A stretch of DNA of 64,000 bases. Source: Burkholderia catarinensis (GTDB lineage Bacteria; Pseudomonadota; Gammaproteobacteria; Burkholderiales; Burkholderiaceae). The translations under genes were made by a program, and so were the position numbers. Shown here in pieces: positions 1 through 8,386 of this stretch. Each line of letters starts with the position of its first letter. Positions within the stretch are counted from its first letter, which is position 1. The stretch is taken from contig NZ_MDEQ02000003.1 of the NCBI RefSeq assembly GCF_001883705.2, forward strand, positions 248,001-312,000, in the 5' to 3' direction. The notes below the pieces were generated by a model. That model was not told the origin of the DNA. It ran no database searches and worked only from the letters and a program-made list of their open reading frames with translations.

Positions 1-2
1 TC

Positions 3-266
3 GAGGCAGCGGTGCACGGGCTGAAGGGCCAGCGCCACATCACGGACATCCGCAACTACGGGCTGGCTGCCGGCCTGACGATCGCGGCGCTGCCGGGCGA
101 GCCGGCACGGCGCCCGTACGAGATCGCGATGCGCTGCTGGGCGAAGGGTTTCTACGTGCGCTACGGCGGCGACACGATCCAGCTCGCGCCGCCGTTCATC
201 TCGGAGAAGCGCGAGATCGACAACCTGGTCAACGCGCTGTCCGACGCGCTGAACGAAGTGGACTGA
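3..266 (+). CDS. Omega-amino-acid--pyruvate aminotransferase, C-terminal end (partial)
   Basis: The reading frame is open from the window edge, so the N-terminal part, including the PLP lysine, lies outside. The visible ~87 residues match the C-terminal domain of class III aminotransferases of the beta-alanine/omega-amino-acid:pyruvate type: the run DIRNYGLAAG, then GFYVRYGGDTIQ, then a final helix. The gene stops 49 bp before mmsA on the same strand. This is a common pairing in which the transaminase makes a semialdehyde (malonate or methylmalonate semialdehyde) that MmsA oxidises to an acyl-CoA. The family call is firm; the exact amino donor cannot be read from this fragment. Confidence 0.8.
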   Translation, partial: EAAVHGLKGQRHITDIRNYGLAAGLTIAALPGEPARRPYEIAMRCWAKGFYVRYGGDTIQLAPPFISEKREIDNLVNALSDALNEVD

Positions 267-315
267 GCCGCCGCTCGCCCGTCGCGACAACCGAATTCAC
301 GAAAGAGCCAGACCC

Positions 316-1833
316 ATGAAACACGACAGCAATGTGACCTCCACCATCGGCCACCTGATCGACGGCAAGCGCGTCGACGGCGGCAGCCGCGTCCAGCCGG
401 TGTTCGACCCGGCCACCGGCGAATCGCACAAGAGCGTCGCGCTTGCCGACAAGCTGACCGTCGAAGCCGCGATCGCATCCGCGCAGGCCGCGTTCCCAGC
501 CTGGCGCAACACGCCGCCGCTGAAGCGCGCACGCGTGATGAGCCGCTTCAAGACGCTGCTCGAAGAGCACGCGGACGAGCTGTGCGCGCTGATCACGGCC
601 GAGCACGGCAAGGTGCTCGCCGATGCGATGGGCGAACTGCAGCGCGGGATCGAGAACGTCGAATACGCAACCTACGTACCCGAGCTGCTGAAGGGCGAGC
701 ACAGCAAGAACGTCGGCCCCGCGATCGATTCGTGGAGCGAGTTCCAGGCGCTCGGCGTGGCGGCCGGCATCACGCCGTTCAACTTCCCGGTGATGGTGCC
801 GCTGTGGATGTGGCCGATGGCCGTCGCGTGCGGCAACACGTTCGTGCTGAAGCCGTCCGAGCGCACGCCGTCGTCGACGCTGCGCATGGCCGAGCTCGCG
901 CTCGAGGCCGGCTTGCCGCCGGGCGTGCTGAACGTCGTGAACGGCGACAAGGAAGCGGTCGACACGCTCCTGACCGACCCGCGCGTGAAGGCCGTGAGCT
1001 TCGTCGGCTCGACGCCGATCGCCGAATACATCTATTCGACCGGCTGCGCGCACGGCAAGCGCGTGCAGGCGCTCGGCGGCGCGAAGAACTTCGCCGTGGT
1101 GATGCCGGACGCCGACATCGGCAACGCGGTGAACGCGCTGATGGGCGCCGCGTACGGTTCGTGCGGCGAGCGCTGCATGGCGATTCCGCTGGTCGTCGCG
1201 ATCGGCGACGAGACGGGCGACAAGGTCGTCGCGGGGCTGAAGGCCGAGATCGAGAAGATGAAGGTCGGCCCCGGCAACGGCGCGGGCGTCGACATGGGCC
1301 CGCTCGTCACGCAGCAGCATTTCGAGAAGGTGACGGGCTTCGTCGAAGCGGGCGTGGAAGCGGGCGCGACGCTCGTCGTCGACGGGCGCAGCGTGAAGGT
1401 CGACGGCCACGACGGCGGCTACTACCTCGGCCCGTGCCTGTTCGACGACGTGAAGCCCGGCATGCCGATCTACCAGCACGAGATCTTCGGGCCCGTGCTC
1501 GGCGTGATCCGCCTGAAGTCGCTCGACGAGGCGATGGCGCTGATCGACGCGCACGAATACGGCAACGGCACGTGCCTGTTCACGCGCGACGGCGAGGCCG
1601 CGCGCTACTTCAGCGACAACATCCAGATCGGCATGGTCGGCATCAACGTGCCGCTGCCGGTGCCGGTCGCGTACCACTCGTTCGGCGGCTGGAAGCGTTC
1701 GCTGTTCGGCGACCTGCACGCATACGGCCCGGACGCCGTGCGCTTCTATACGAAGCGCAAGACGATCACGCAGCGCTGGCCGTCGGCCGGCGTGCGCGAA
1801 GGGACGGTGTTCAGCTTCCCGTCGAACCGCTGA
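316..1833 (+). CDS. mmsA: CoA-acylating methylmalonate-semialdehyde dehydrogenase
   Basis: This 505-aa aldehyde dehydrogenase superfamily protein has the normal MmsA length. MmsA converts methylmalonate semialdehyde or malonate semialdehyde with NAD+ and CoA to propionyl- or acetyl-CoA, in valine, inositol or beta-alanine breakdown. The fold markers are in order: N-terminal IDGKRV, the cofactor-site TPFNFPVMVPLWMWP, the glycine motif FVGSTPIAEY, and the catalytic-cysteine loop ending in GERCMA, the typical MMSDH form. EIFGPVL and the SFGGWKRSLFGD end are also present. The start ATG fits the family N-terminus. It follows the transaminase closely, so both probably belong to one transcript, which ends at the hairpin just downstream. 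Confidence 0.95.
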   Translation: MKHDSNVTSTIGHLIDGKRVDGGSRVQPVFDPATGESHKSVALADKLTVEAAIASAQAAFPAWRNTPPLKRARVMSRFKTLLEEHADELCALITAEHGKVLADAMGELQRGIENVEYATYVPELLKGEHSKNVGPAIDSWSEFQALGVAAGITPFNFPVMVPLWMWPMAVACGNTFVLKPSERTPSSTLRMAELALEAGLPPGVLNVVNGDKEAVDTLLTDPRVKAVSFVGSTPIAEYIYSTGCAHGKRVQALGGAKNFAVVMPDADIGNAVNALMGAAYGSCGERCMAIPLVVAIGDETGDKVVAGLKAEIEKMKVGPGNGAGVDMGPLVTQQHFEKVTGFVEAGVEAGATLVVDGRSVKVDGHDGGYYLGPCLFDDVKPGMPIYQHEIFGPVLGVIRLKSLDEAMALIDAHEYGNGTCLFTRDGEAARYFSDNIQIGMVGINVPLPVPVAYHSFGGWKRSLFGDLHAYGPDAVRFYTKRKTITQRWPSAGVREGTVFSFPSNR

Positions 1834-1875
1834 CGCGCATTCCGGCTGCATGCAGCCGGCGCGAAGGCACAAAGG

Positions 1876-1907
1876 CCCGCCCCGATCGACGATCCGGGCG
1901 GGTTTTT
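1876..1907 (+). terminator. Rho-independent terminator after mmsA
   Basis: A perfect 7-bp stem (CCCGCCC at 1876-1882 with GGGCGGG at 1896-1902) is followed directly by a TTTTT tract at 1903-1907. It ends the mmsA transcript. It lies between convergent genes and may also stop the minus-strand transcript, though there is no matching U-tract on that side. Confidence 0.85.
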
Positions 1908-1949
1908 GTTACGTCCGCGCCGAGTGCGCGGAAAACGGCGGAAGAGCGC

Positions 1950-2324
1950 TTACGGCGCGACCACGTGCCACATGTTCTTGAAGTTGTCGCCGTTGCGGTC
2001 GCCCTGTTTCATGTCCTTCGAGAAGAAGTACAGCGGCTTGCCCTTGTAGGCCCATTGCGGGCTGCCGTCGTCGCGCTTCACGAGCGTGTAGGGCCCGGCC
2101 GGAACGTCGGTCGCGCTGGCCTTGTAGGGCGGCCAGAAGGTTTCGCACTGGCCCGTGCATGCGCTGGTGCCGGCGTTGGGCTTGTCCTGGTCGAATGTGT
2201 AGACGGTCATCCCGTTCGCGCCGACGAGCGCGCCGTTTTCGACTTTCGTGATCGAGCCTTGGGCCGAGGCCGAAGCGGACGCAATGGCGAGCAGGGCGGA
2301 GCTGACGAGCAGCACGGCTTTCAT
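1950..2324 (-). CDS. Secreted YxFxxD-repeat (COG4315-type) protein
   Basis: This is a 124-aa exported protein. Residues 1-22 are a typical signal peptide (MKAVLLVSSALLA... ending ASAQG). The mature part contains the paired motifs of the COG4315 family: 'MTVYTFDQDKPN', then CxGxCETFWPPY, then a second copy 'GKPLYFFSKDMKQGDRNGD' and a closing W. The start is set by an AGGAGG at 2330-2335, five bases before the ATG; a longer upstream reading frame has no ribosome site. Members are small periplasmic or lipid-anchored proteins of unknown biochemical role. No lipobox cysteine is present, so it is probably soluble in the periplasm. It stands alone, convergent with mmsA. Confidence 0.8.
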   Translation of the reverse strand: MKAVLLVSSALLAIASASASAQGSITKVENGALVGANGMTVYTFDQDKPNAGTSACTGQCETFWPPYKASATDVPAGPYTLVKRDDGSPQWAYKGKPLYFFSKDMKQGDRNGDNFKNMWHVVAP

Positions 2325-2693
2325 GAATGCCTCCTGATAATCCGGTGGGCGGGCGCGATCGCGCACGGGCGAGCGTGCGCCGGGATCGCGATGAATGGTG
2401 CCGGAGCGCGGTGCCGCTGCCACCGGTGCGAGCGACGCAGGGTCGAATGGCGGCGGACGGAGCGCTTCATTCACGATAGGCGGTTTTTGGCCGGGCTGCG
2501 AGAAGATCGGGGGGCGTATCGGCCGGGCGTCGGTATCACGCAACGGCATCGCGATCGCCGTCGTGCGCTGCCCGGGTATTTGTCATCCGTCCCCGAGTGC
2601 CCGGCGCGCACGCCGATGCGTCAGCGCCGCGCGCGATGGCCGGCCTGCAGGCTGATTCAGTGGGATTGGGGCGGGTGTGCCGGCGCGGCGCCG
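2325..2693. other. Intergenic stretch without a recognisable gene
   Basis: About 370 bases lie between two minus-strand genes. The part next to 2324 must hold the promoter of the small secreted protein. I see no conserved protein, hairpin with U-tract or clear repeat in the rest; the open frames crossing it have no recognisable domains. Confidence 0.5.
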
Positions 2694-3626
2694 TCAGCGA
2701 AATGCGGGCGTCGACGCGAGCGAGGTCAGCACGACGGGCATCGCGAGCGCCGCGGCGATCGTCTGGAATGCGGTGATGCCGGCCATCAGCGGCGCGTCGC
2801 CGCCGAGCTGGCGCGCCATGATGTACGACGCCGACGACGTCGGCAGCGCCTGGAACAGCAGTGCGACCGTCAGCGCCGCATCGCCGAGCCCGAACAGGCG
2901 GCCGGCGGCGAGCGTGATGAGCGGCATCGCGATGAACTTGAACGCCGATGCGACACACACAGGCCGCAGCCACGCACGGGCCGCATCGAATTTCAGCGCC
3001 GCGCCCACGCACAGCAGGCCGAGCGGCATCGACGCGGCGCCGAGCGCACGCACGGCCGGCTCGACGGCGGCCGGGAACGCCACGCCGCCGGCCTGCATCG
3101 CAATCCCGAGCGCGCATGCGACGACGAGCGGATTCGACAGGATCTGGCGCGCGAGCGCGGCCGCACCGAGCCGCGTGTCGCCGTAGCGCGCGAAGACCAT
3201 CACGCACATCAGGTTGACGGTCGGGACGATCGCCGCGACGCATACGGCCGCGAGCGCGATGCCTTTCGCGCCGAACAGCCCGGCCGCCAGCGCGGTACCG
3301 ACATAGTTGTTGAAACGCACGGCGCCCTGGAACACCGACGTGAAGCCGGCGCCGTCGACCCGTACGAACGGGCGGACCAGCAGAAGAAGCGCCGCGGCGA
3401 GTGCGGTCGAACCGACCAGCGCCGCAGCGAGCGGTAAAACGGGCAGCGCTTGCAGCCGCGCATTCGCGAGGCCGTCCGCGAACAGCGCGGGCAGCAGCAC
3501 GTAGTAGCAGAGTCGCTCGGCGTGCGGCCAGAACGCTTCGGCGATGAAACCGGTGCGCCGCAGGCCGTGACCGAACGCGACCAGCAGCGCGACCGGCGCC
3601 AGCGCGAGCAGGATCGGGCCGATCAT
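2694..3626 (-). CDS. AEC family (auxin-efflux-carrier-like) transporter
   Basis: This 310-aa integral membrane protein is the usual length for AEC transporters, which export or import organic anions such as malate or malonate. It begins MIGPILLALAPVALLVAFG and has two sets of about five hydrophobic helices separated by a central polar loop. Conserved AEC elements include 'YYVLLPALFADGLA', 'RFNNYVGTALA' and the C-terminal 'FQALPTSSASYIMARQLGG'. The start at 3626 was chosen because family members begin at the first hydrophobic helix and the 23 residues upstream look non-native. The LysR gene lies upstream on the same strand, so the transporter is a likely target of that regulator. Substrate unknown. 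Confidence 0.85.
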   Translation of the reverse strand: MIGPILLALAPVALLVAFGHGLRRTGFIAEAFWPHAERLCYYVLLPALFADGLANARLQALPVLPLAAALVGSTALAAALLLLVRPFVRVDGAGFTSVFQGAVRFNNYVGTALAAGLFGAKGIALAAVCVAAIVPTVNLMCVMVFARYGDTRLGAAALARQILSNPLVVACALGIAMQAGGVAFPAAVEPAVRALGAASMPLGLLCVGAALKFDAARAWLRPVCVASAFKFIAMPLITLAAGRLFGLGDAALTVALLFQALPTSSASYIMARQLGGDAPLMAGITAFQTIAAALAMPVVLTSLASTPAFR

Positions 3627-3790
3627 CGGCGCGCCTTCACGCGGGACGCGCGGGGCGACCGACAGGCAACACGGCGGAACGAGGCGGGAATCCATCCGGC
3701 GGGCAACATGGCGACACGCAATCGAAAGAGTGACGATGCCGCCAAGTTAACACGCGCAAGCAACAGGAATAATTGTTAATTATCGGGTGT

Positions 3791-4675
3791 TCAATGAGAA
3801 ATTCTCATTGATGACGCGGTGACTTCGGCGGCCAGCGCACGCGCGAAACGTTCGGCCGGACGCGACTGGTGCTCGAGCAGCACGACTTCGCGCCCCATCT
3901 GCGGCTGGCCGAACGGCAAGCGCGTGACGGGCGGCAGGCGCGCAAGCGTCGCATCGGGAAGCGCGACGATCGCCGCGCCGAGCCCTCGCGCCACCATGCG
4001 CGCGATCGTTTCCGCGCTGTCCAGCACCATCTCCTCGCGCACGCGTACGCCGATGCGGCGCAGCTCGGCGGCGATCATCCGGCCGGCCCACGCCTGTGCG
4101 TCGAAGCGGATGAACGGCAGCGCGTCGAGCAGCGCGCCCGCGTCGCGTTCGGCATGGTCGGGCGGCGCGAGCAGCCAGAAGCGGTCCTCGTACAGCGTGG
4201 TCCACGTCAGTTCCGCCGGATGCGGGCGCACCGGGCGCGTCGTGATCGCCGCATCGAGTTCGCCGGCCGCGACGCGGTTCGCGAGTTCCGCCGACATGCC
4301 GGCCGACACGTGCACGCGCAACGATGGATGCGCATCGCGCAGCGCAAGCAGCGCGTCGGGCAGCGGGCCGGACAGCGCGGTCTGGATCGCGCCGATCCGC
4401 AGGCGTCCGACGAGCCTCTTCTCGTCGCTGAGCGCATCGGGAATCCGGTCGACCATCGCGAGCACCTGCTCGGCCTGCGCGAGCAGGATGTTGCCGGCTT
4501 CGGTGAGTACCGGCTGCCGGCGCGAACGGTCGAACAACTGCACGTTGTATTCGCTTTCGAGCGTCTTGATCTGCAGGCTTACCGCCGATTGCGTGAGGCC
4601 GATGGCTTCGCCGGCACGCGCGAAGGTCCGGTATCGGGCGATGGCGACCAGCGTTCTGAATGCGCGTAGTGACAT
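3791..4675 (-). CDS. LysR-family transcriptional regulator
   Basis: This 294-aa protein has an N-terminal winged helix (MSLRAFRTLVAIARYRTFARAGEAIGLTQSAVS region, residues 1-60) and a periplasmic-binding-like effector domain, the standard LysR layout and length. The start at 4675 is the first Met that gives the canonical HTH spacing; the longer frame adds 37 residues unlike LysR leaders. It sits 164 bp upstream of the AEC transporter on the same strand rather than divergent, which is less common for LysR proteins. Its last codons overlap a perfect palindrome (3792-3810) that may act as an operator for the transporter. The effector is unknown. Confidence 0.9.
   Translation of the reverse strand: MSLRAFRTLVAIARYRTFARAGEAIGLTQSAVSLQIKTLESEYNVQLFDRSRRQPVLTEAGNILLAQAEQVLAMVDRIPDALSDEKRLVGRLRIGAIQTALSGPLPDALLALRDAHPSLRVHVSAGMSAELANRVAAGELDAAITTRPVRPHPAELTWTTLYEDRFWLLAPPDHAERDAGALLDALPFIRFDAQAWAGRMIAAELRRIGVRVREEMVLDSAETIARMVARGLGAAIVALPDATLARLPPVTRLPFGQPQMGREVVLLEHQSRPAERFARALAAEVTASSMRISH
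3792..3810. promoter_or_regulatory. Perfect 9-1-9 palindrome ahead of the AEC transporter gene
   Basis: CAATGAGAA and TTCTCATTG flank a single A, a 19-bp perfect dyad covering the last codons and stop of the lysR gene. It is followed on the minus strand by an AT-rich stretch (about 3750-3790) that could hold the promoter for the transporter gene starting at 3626. Its symmetry and position suit a regulator-binding site; without a U-tract it is a poor terminator. Confidence 0.4.
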
Positions 4676-4814
4676 GGACGAAGTGACGTGAGCCGCCGGC
4701 TGGACAGCAGGCGGCAGGCATGCGGATGGCCCGCGCCCATCATGCCCGTGCGGGTCGAAACGGGCAACCGGGAGTCGGTCCGGCAACGGCGGCCGAAGCG
4801 CGATCGCCGCCGCG

Positions 4815-5750
4815 TCACACCCACAAGCGATACATCCAGAACGACTCGTCGTCGATAAAGCGTTGCGTGAATTCGCTCGGCGAGAACCCGGTGATGCGCT
4901 TGACCTCGCGGCTCAGGTGCGCCTGGTCGGCGAACCCTTCGTCCAGCGCCAGCGTCGCCCAGTTGAACGCGGCGCCGGCTTCGAACCGGTCGCGTGCCGC
5001 GAAGAACGCGCTTTCCGTCCTGACGAGCGTCTGCCATTCGCGCAGCGACCGGCCGCTGTAGGTCTTGATACGCCGTTCGACCTGGCGCGGGCTGTGGGTA
5101 TGCCGCCATTCGCGCGCCTGCAGTGCGAGGCGCTCGACCCAACTTCGTCCCGCATCGCGGAGCGACGACAGCGGCGTCGCGGGCCGAAGCGCCTGCCAGC
5201 GTGGCGCAAGATGATGTTCGATCGCCGCCAGCGCGTCGGCGTCGCGGTCCGCGCCGACCAGGGCATCGAGCAGCGGGCGCCAGTCGTTACCGAGGCACGC
5301 GTGCGCGTCGAGCACGCGGTCGTGGATGGCCGGCAGCGCGATGCCGAACAGCGCCCGCGCCGCATCGGCGGTGAAGCAGATCATGCCGAGCCGTCCGCCC
5401 GTCGGTGCCCATGCCACGGTGGGGGCCGAATGGCTGCCCGACAGCGTTGCTGCGGCACCGAAGGGGCGCCACCGCGGCCCGTCGGCCGTGTGTTCGACGA
5501 AGCCTACGTCGAGATCCCGATACCACGACACGCACACGAGCGGCGTGGCCGGAAAATGCGAGAGCCGCTGCGCGTCGCTCAATGCGACCCCGCGCGTGTC
5601 GTGCAACACGATCGCGACCACCGCGCCCTGCAGGGCGGCCGGCGCGGGGTACAGCCGCGCATGCGGCGACCGCCTGTCGCTCGGCGCGCGGGGGGCGCGT
5701 GCCAGCGGATCGGGGCACGACGGCGGGATCGATGACGGGTCGAAGAACAT
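4815..5750 (-). CDS. AraC-family transcriptional regulator
   Basis: This 311-aa protein has a C-terminal AraC-type double helix-turn-helix (about residues 205-300). The recognisable run is RQVERRIKTYSGRSLREWQ, followed by the second HTH 'LALDEGFADQAHLSREVKRITGFSPSEF', which is close to the family signature. The N-terminal ~190 residues are a probable ligand-sensing domain without a clear family. It is divergently transcribed from the cytochrome P450 gene, with 87 bp between the chosen starts, and is therefore its most likely regulator. The effector is not predictable from sequence. Confidence 0.88.
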   Translation of the reverse strand: MFFDPSSIPPSCPDPLARAPRAPSDRRSPHARLYPAPAALQGAVVAIVLHDTRGVALSDAQRLSHFPATPLVCVSWYRDLDVGFVEHTADGPRWRPFGAAATLSGSHSAPTVAWAPTGGRLGMICFTADAARALFGIALPAIHDRVLDAHACLGNDWRPLLDALVGADRDADALAAIEHHLAPRWQALRPATPLSSLRDAGRSWVERLALQAREWRHTHSPRQVERRIKTYSGRSLREWQTLVRTESAFFAARDRFEAGAAFNWATLALDEGFADQAHLSREVKRITGFSPSEFTQRFIDDESFWMYRLWV

Positions 5751-5837
5751 GACGCTGGAGTATAGGGAGCGACCAGACGCGTGTCGATGTCGTTTGCGTT
5801 CAAGACCGCCGGCATGCCGATGCGGACAATCCGGCCC

Positions 5838-7310
5838 ATGAACACGCGATCCACTTCCTCATGTCCATTCCATGCGGGCGTTGCAGCTTCGGCGCCCGTG
5901 CTTCACCCGCCCGGCGTATGGCCGCCGGGGCCGCGTGCCGGCCTGACGGGTTGGGGGCTGCTGCGCGCGATGTCGCGCGACCTGCTCGGCGCGCTGGCCG
6001 GCTGGCAGCGCGCATACGGTGACGTCGTGCACTTGCGCGTGTGGCCCGAGCATGCGGTGGTCGTGACCGATCCCGCACTCGTGCGCGAACTCCTGGTCAC
6101 GCATCACGATGCGCTCGGGCGCTGGGAGCGTGCCATCCGGGTGTTTGCGGAGGTTCACGGCCATAGCGTGCTGATCGCCGAAGGCGAGGCGTGGCGCGAC
6201 AAGCGGCAGGCATTGCAACCGAATTTCATGCCGAAGCCGGTGCAGACGTTCGTGCCGTCGATCGCGGAGACAGCCGGCCATGCGCTCGCCCAGTGGCCCG
6301 CGCGCGATCCGGACTGGCCGATCGAAAGCGCACTGACGTCGCTGGCGATGGACGTGATCATGCGCACGATGTTTTCCGACGCGATCGGCGACGATGCGCG
6401 TGCGGCCGAGGAAGCCGTGCGCGCGGTGAGCGCGGCGGCCAATGCCGATTTCTACTGGCCCGCGAGCACGCCGGACTGGATGCCGTGGAAGCGCGGCAAG
6501 GCGCGGGCGATGGCCGTGCTGAACGGGCTGATCGACCGGCAACTGCATGCGCGTCTCGACCTGCCGGTGCGCGCGTGGCCCGATGATCTGCTGTCGCGCC
6601 TGTTGCGGCTGCATCGGAACGACGCACGGCGATGGCCGCTGCAGGCCGTGCACGACGAATGCATGACGGCGTTCCTCGCGGGCCACGAGACGACGGCCGG
6701 GGCGCTGACCTGGTGGGCATGGTGCATGGCAACGCATCCGGCGGCGCAGGCCGCCGCGCGCGACGAGGTGTCGCGCGTGCTGGGCGGTCGCGCGCCGTGC
6801 GCCGAGACGCAATCGTCGTTGCGCTACCTGAAGCACACGCTCGAGGAAACGCTACGCCTGTATCCGTCCGCGCCGATCCTGATCAGCCGCCGGGCGTCGC
6901 GGCCGATCGTGCTGGGGCCGTGGCAGTTTCCCGCGCGGACGCTGTTCATGCTGCCGCTGCAACTCATGCAGCGCGATGCGAGATGGTTTACGGAGCCCGA
7001 CGAGTTTCGTCCCGAGCGTTTTGCGGACGATGCGCCGGCCGCGCCGCGCGGAACCTACATGCCGTTTGGCACTGGCCCGCGCGTGTGTCTCGGGCAGCAT
7101 CTGGCGATGACGGAAATGACGGTTGTCGCGGCGATGATCCTGCAGCGCTACGAATTGTCGGCGCCGCCGGGCATGGCGCCGCCGCGGCCGGTGCTGAACG
7201 TGACGCTGCGGCCCGAGCGGCCGTTGCATCTCGCGATCGCGCCGGTGGCGCGAGCGGCGGACGGGGGGCCGTGCGATGCGTGCGGCGCGGCCGGGCGAGA
7301 GGGCCGCTGA
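5838..7310 (+). CDS. Cytochrome P450
   Basis: This soluble haem monooxygenase is about 490 aa. All P450 landmarks are present in order: the I-helix oxygen-binding motif FLAGHETTAGALTWW, the K-helix ExxR in EETLRLYPSAP, the PERF-like 'PDEFRPERFAD', and the haem loop FGTGPRVCLG, whose cysteine codon is at 7086-7088. The family (an E-class P450 with AGHETT and a fatty-acid/terpene-type architecture) cannot be narrowed further. The start is uncertain: in-frame GTG/ATG codons occur at 5781, 5787, 5811, 5817 and 5838, none with a strong ribosome site. 5838 gives the usual short leader before the PPGP motif. No ferredoxin or reductase gene is adjacent, so redox partners must come from elsewhere. Confidence 0.88.
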   Translation: MNTRSTSSCPFHAGVAASAPVLHPPGVWPPGPRAGLTGWGLLRAMSRDLLGALAGWQRAYGDVVHLRVWPEHAVVVTDPALVRELLVTHHDALGRWERAIRVFAEVHGHSVLIAEGEAWRDKRQALQPNFMPKPVQTFVPSIAETAGHALAQWPARDPDWPIESALTSLAMDVIMRTMFSDAIGDDARAAEEAVRAVSAAANADFYWPASTPDWMPWKRGKARAMAVLNGLIDRQLHARLDLPVRAWPDDLLSRLLRLHRNDARRWPLQAVHDECMTAFLAGHETTAGALTWWAWCMATHPAAQAAARDEVSRVLGGRAPCAETQSSLRYLKHTLEETLRLYPSAPILISRRASRPIVLGPWQFPARTLFMLPLQLMQRDARWFTEPDEFRPERFADDAPAAPRGTYMPFGTGPRVCLGQHLAMTEMTVVAAMILQRYELSAPPGMAPPRPVLNVTLRPERPLHLAIAPVARAADGGPCDACGAAGREGR

Positions 7311-7486
7311 TTCGACGACGCATCGAACGCGACGACATGCTCGTCGGATTCGTGCGATGCGGCGGGCGACATCGAATCGCAGGAATGTGAACGCGTGCCT
7401 GCAACTGCTTTCGGCACACTGGCGCGGCATCGCGCAGGACCTATGCTTGAAGGGCCCAGCCCGGGCGGAGCCCAAGGAGGATGGTC

Positions 7487-7792
7487 ATGCGCATGCTTCT
7501 CAACATACGAATCCCTCACGAGCCGTTCAACACGCTGGTGCGCGACGGCAGCGTCGGCGACGTGATCGCGCGAATACTCGAAGCGGTCAAGCCGGAGGCC
7601 GTGTATTTCACGGAGCAGAAAGGCGGGCGTGGCGCGGTCGTGATCGTCAACGTGGACGAGCCGTCGCAGATACCGGCGCTCGCGGAGCCGTGGTTCCTGA
7701 TGCTCGATGCCGACTGCGAGTTTCGCGTGGTGATGTTGCCGGACGATCTCCGGCGCGCCGGGCTGGCGCAACTCGGCGCGAAGTGGAAGTAG
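7487..7792 (+). CDS. Small DUF3303-like protein of unknown function
   Basis: This ~101-aa soluble protein begins MRMLLNIRIPHEPFNTLVRDG and resembles small DUF3303-like alpha/beta proteins: an N-terminal strand, a helix containing AVKPEAVYFTEQKGGRG, then a strand VVIVNVDEP. The start at 7487 follows an AAGGAGG (7474-7480) by six bases; ATG codons at 7481 and 7493 are alternatives. It may act in the cytoplasm, but no reaction is known. It is downstream of the P450 on the same strand with a 176-bp gap and its own ribosome site, so an independent promoter is likely. Confidence 0.6.
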   Translation: MRMLLNIRIPHEPFNTLVRDGSVGDVIARILEAVKPEAVYFTEQKGGRGAVVIVNVDEPSQIPALAEPWFLMLDADCEFRVVMLPDDLRRAGLAQLGAKWK

Positions 7793-7864
7793 CGGGAAGC
7801 CGCACATGACCTTGCGCCTGCTCGAGAACCGGGCGGGAGGAATGGCGCGGCGTTCGCGTGGCGA

Positions 7865-8248
7865 CTATCGTGCAGACTGCGACGGTTCAACATTCGGCGC
7901 TTTCCTGTCTTTCGGTCGCAACAGCAACAGCAGGCCGCTCAGTGCCGCCGCGCCGACGAAAACGAAAAAACACCGTTCGTTCCATTGGTACAGGCTGTCG
8001 GGCGCCACGCCGCCGGCATTCCCGGCCGTGGCACCGGCTTCCAGCAGGAACGTGAAGACCGCCGGCACCGGTGCGGAACCCAGGTAGGCGAGGAACGCGA
8101 ACTGCAGCCGGCCGCGTGTCAGGATCGACCAGATATCCTTCCCCATCAGCCAGGCGACCAGCACCAGGGGCGGCACGAGCACGATCGATGCGGCGCTGAG
8201 CGCACACAGAAACAACCAGCCAAGGCCGACGAGCGGAATGAGCGACAT
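7865..8248 (-). CDS. Small multi-pass inner-membrane protein, unknown function
   Basis: A 127-aa protein with about four hydrophobic segments: residues ~4-20 and ~22-36, FAFLAYLGSAPVPAVFTFLL around 50-70, and CFFVFVGAAALSGLLLLL near 93-110. It ends in a polar tail rich in K/R and S. An AGGA lies nine bases before the ATG. I do not recognise a family. It is convergent with the small DUF3303-like gene and followed upstream by the LuxR gene on the same strand. Confidence 0.6.
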   Translation of the reverse strand: MSLIPLVGLGWLFLCALSAASIVLVPPLVLVAWLMGKDIWSILTRGRLQFAFLAYLGSAPVPAVFTFLLEAGATAGNAGGVAPDSLYQWNERCFFVFVGAAALSGLLLLLRPKDRKAPNVEPSQSAR

Positions 8249-8386
8249 GGATCGGGATTCCTGTTATCGGGCAGTGTCGTTGTCGACGGAACATCCGCGC
8301 CTGCTTCACCGGATGAGCACGGCATGCGGCGCTTCACGGATATTGCCCGATTCCGCGCAGGTTGCCATCTGTCCGTATCGATGCGG

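Noticed and set aside
229..1872. Long minus-strand open frame of about 547 codons opposite mmsA
   Set aside because: It is the antisense shadow of a high-G+C gene; its composition (very rich in R/A/H) and lack of domains show it is not real.
582..3437. Plus-strand open frame of about 950 codons crossing mmsA and several other genes
   Set aside because: Arginine-rich frame-shift shadow crossing a terminator and genes on the other strand.
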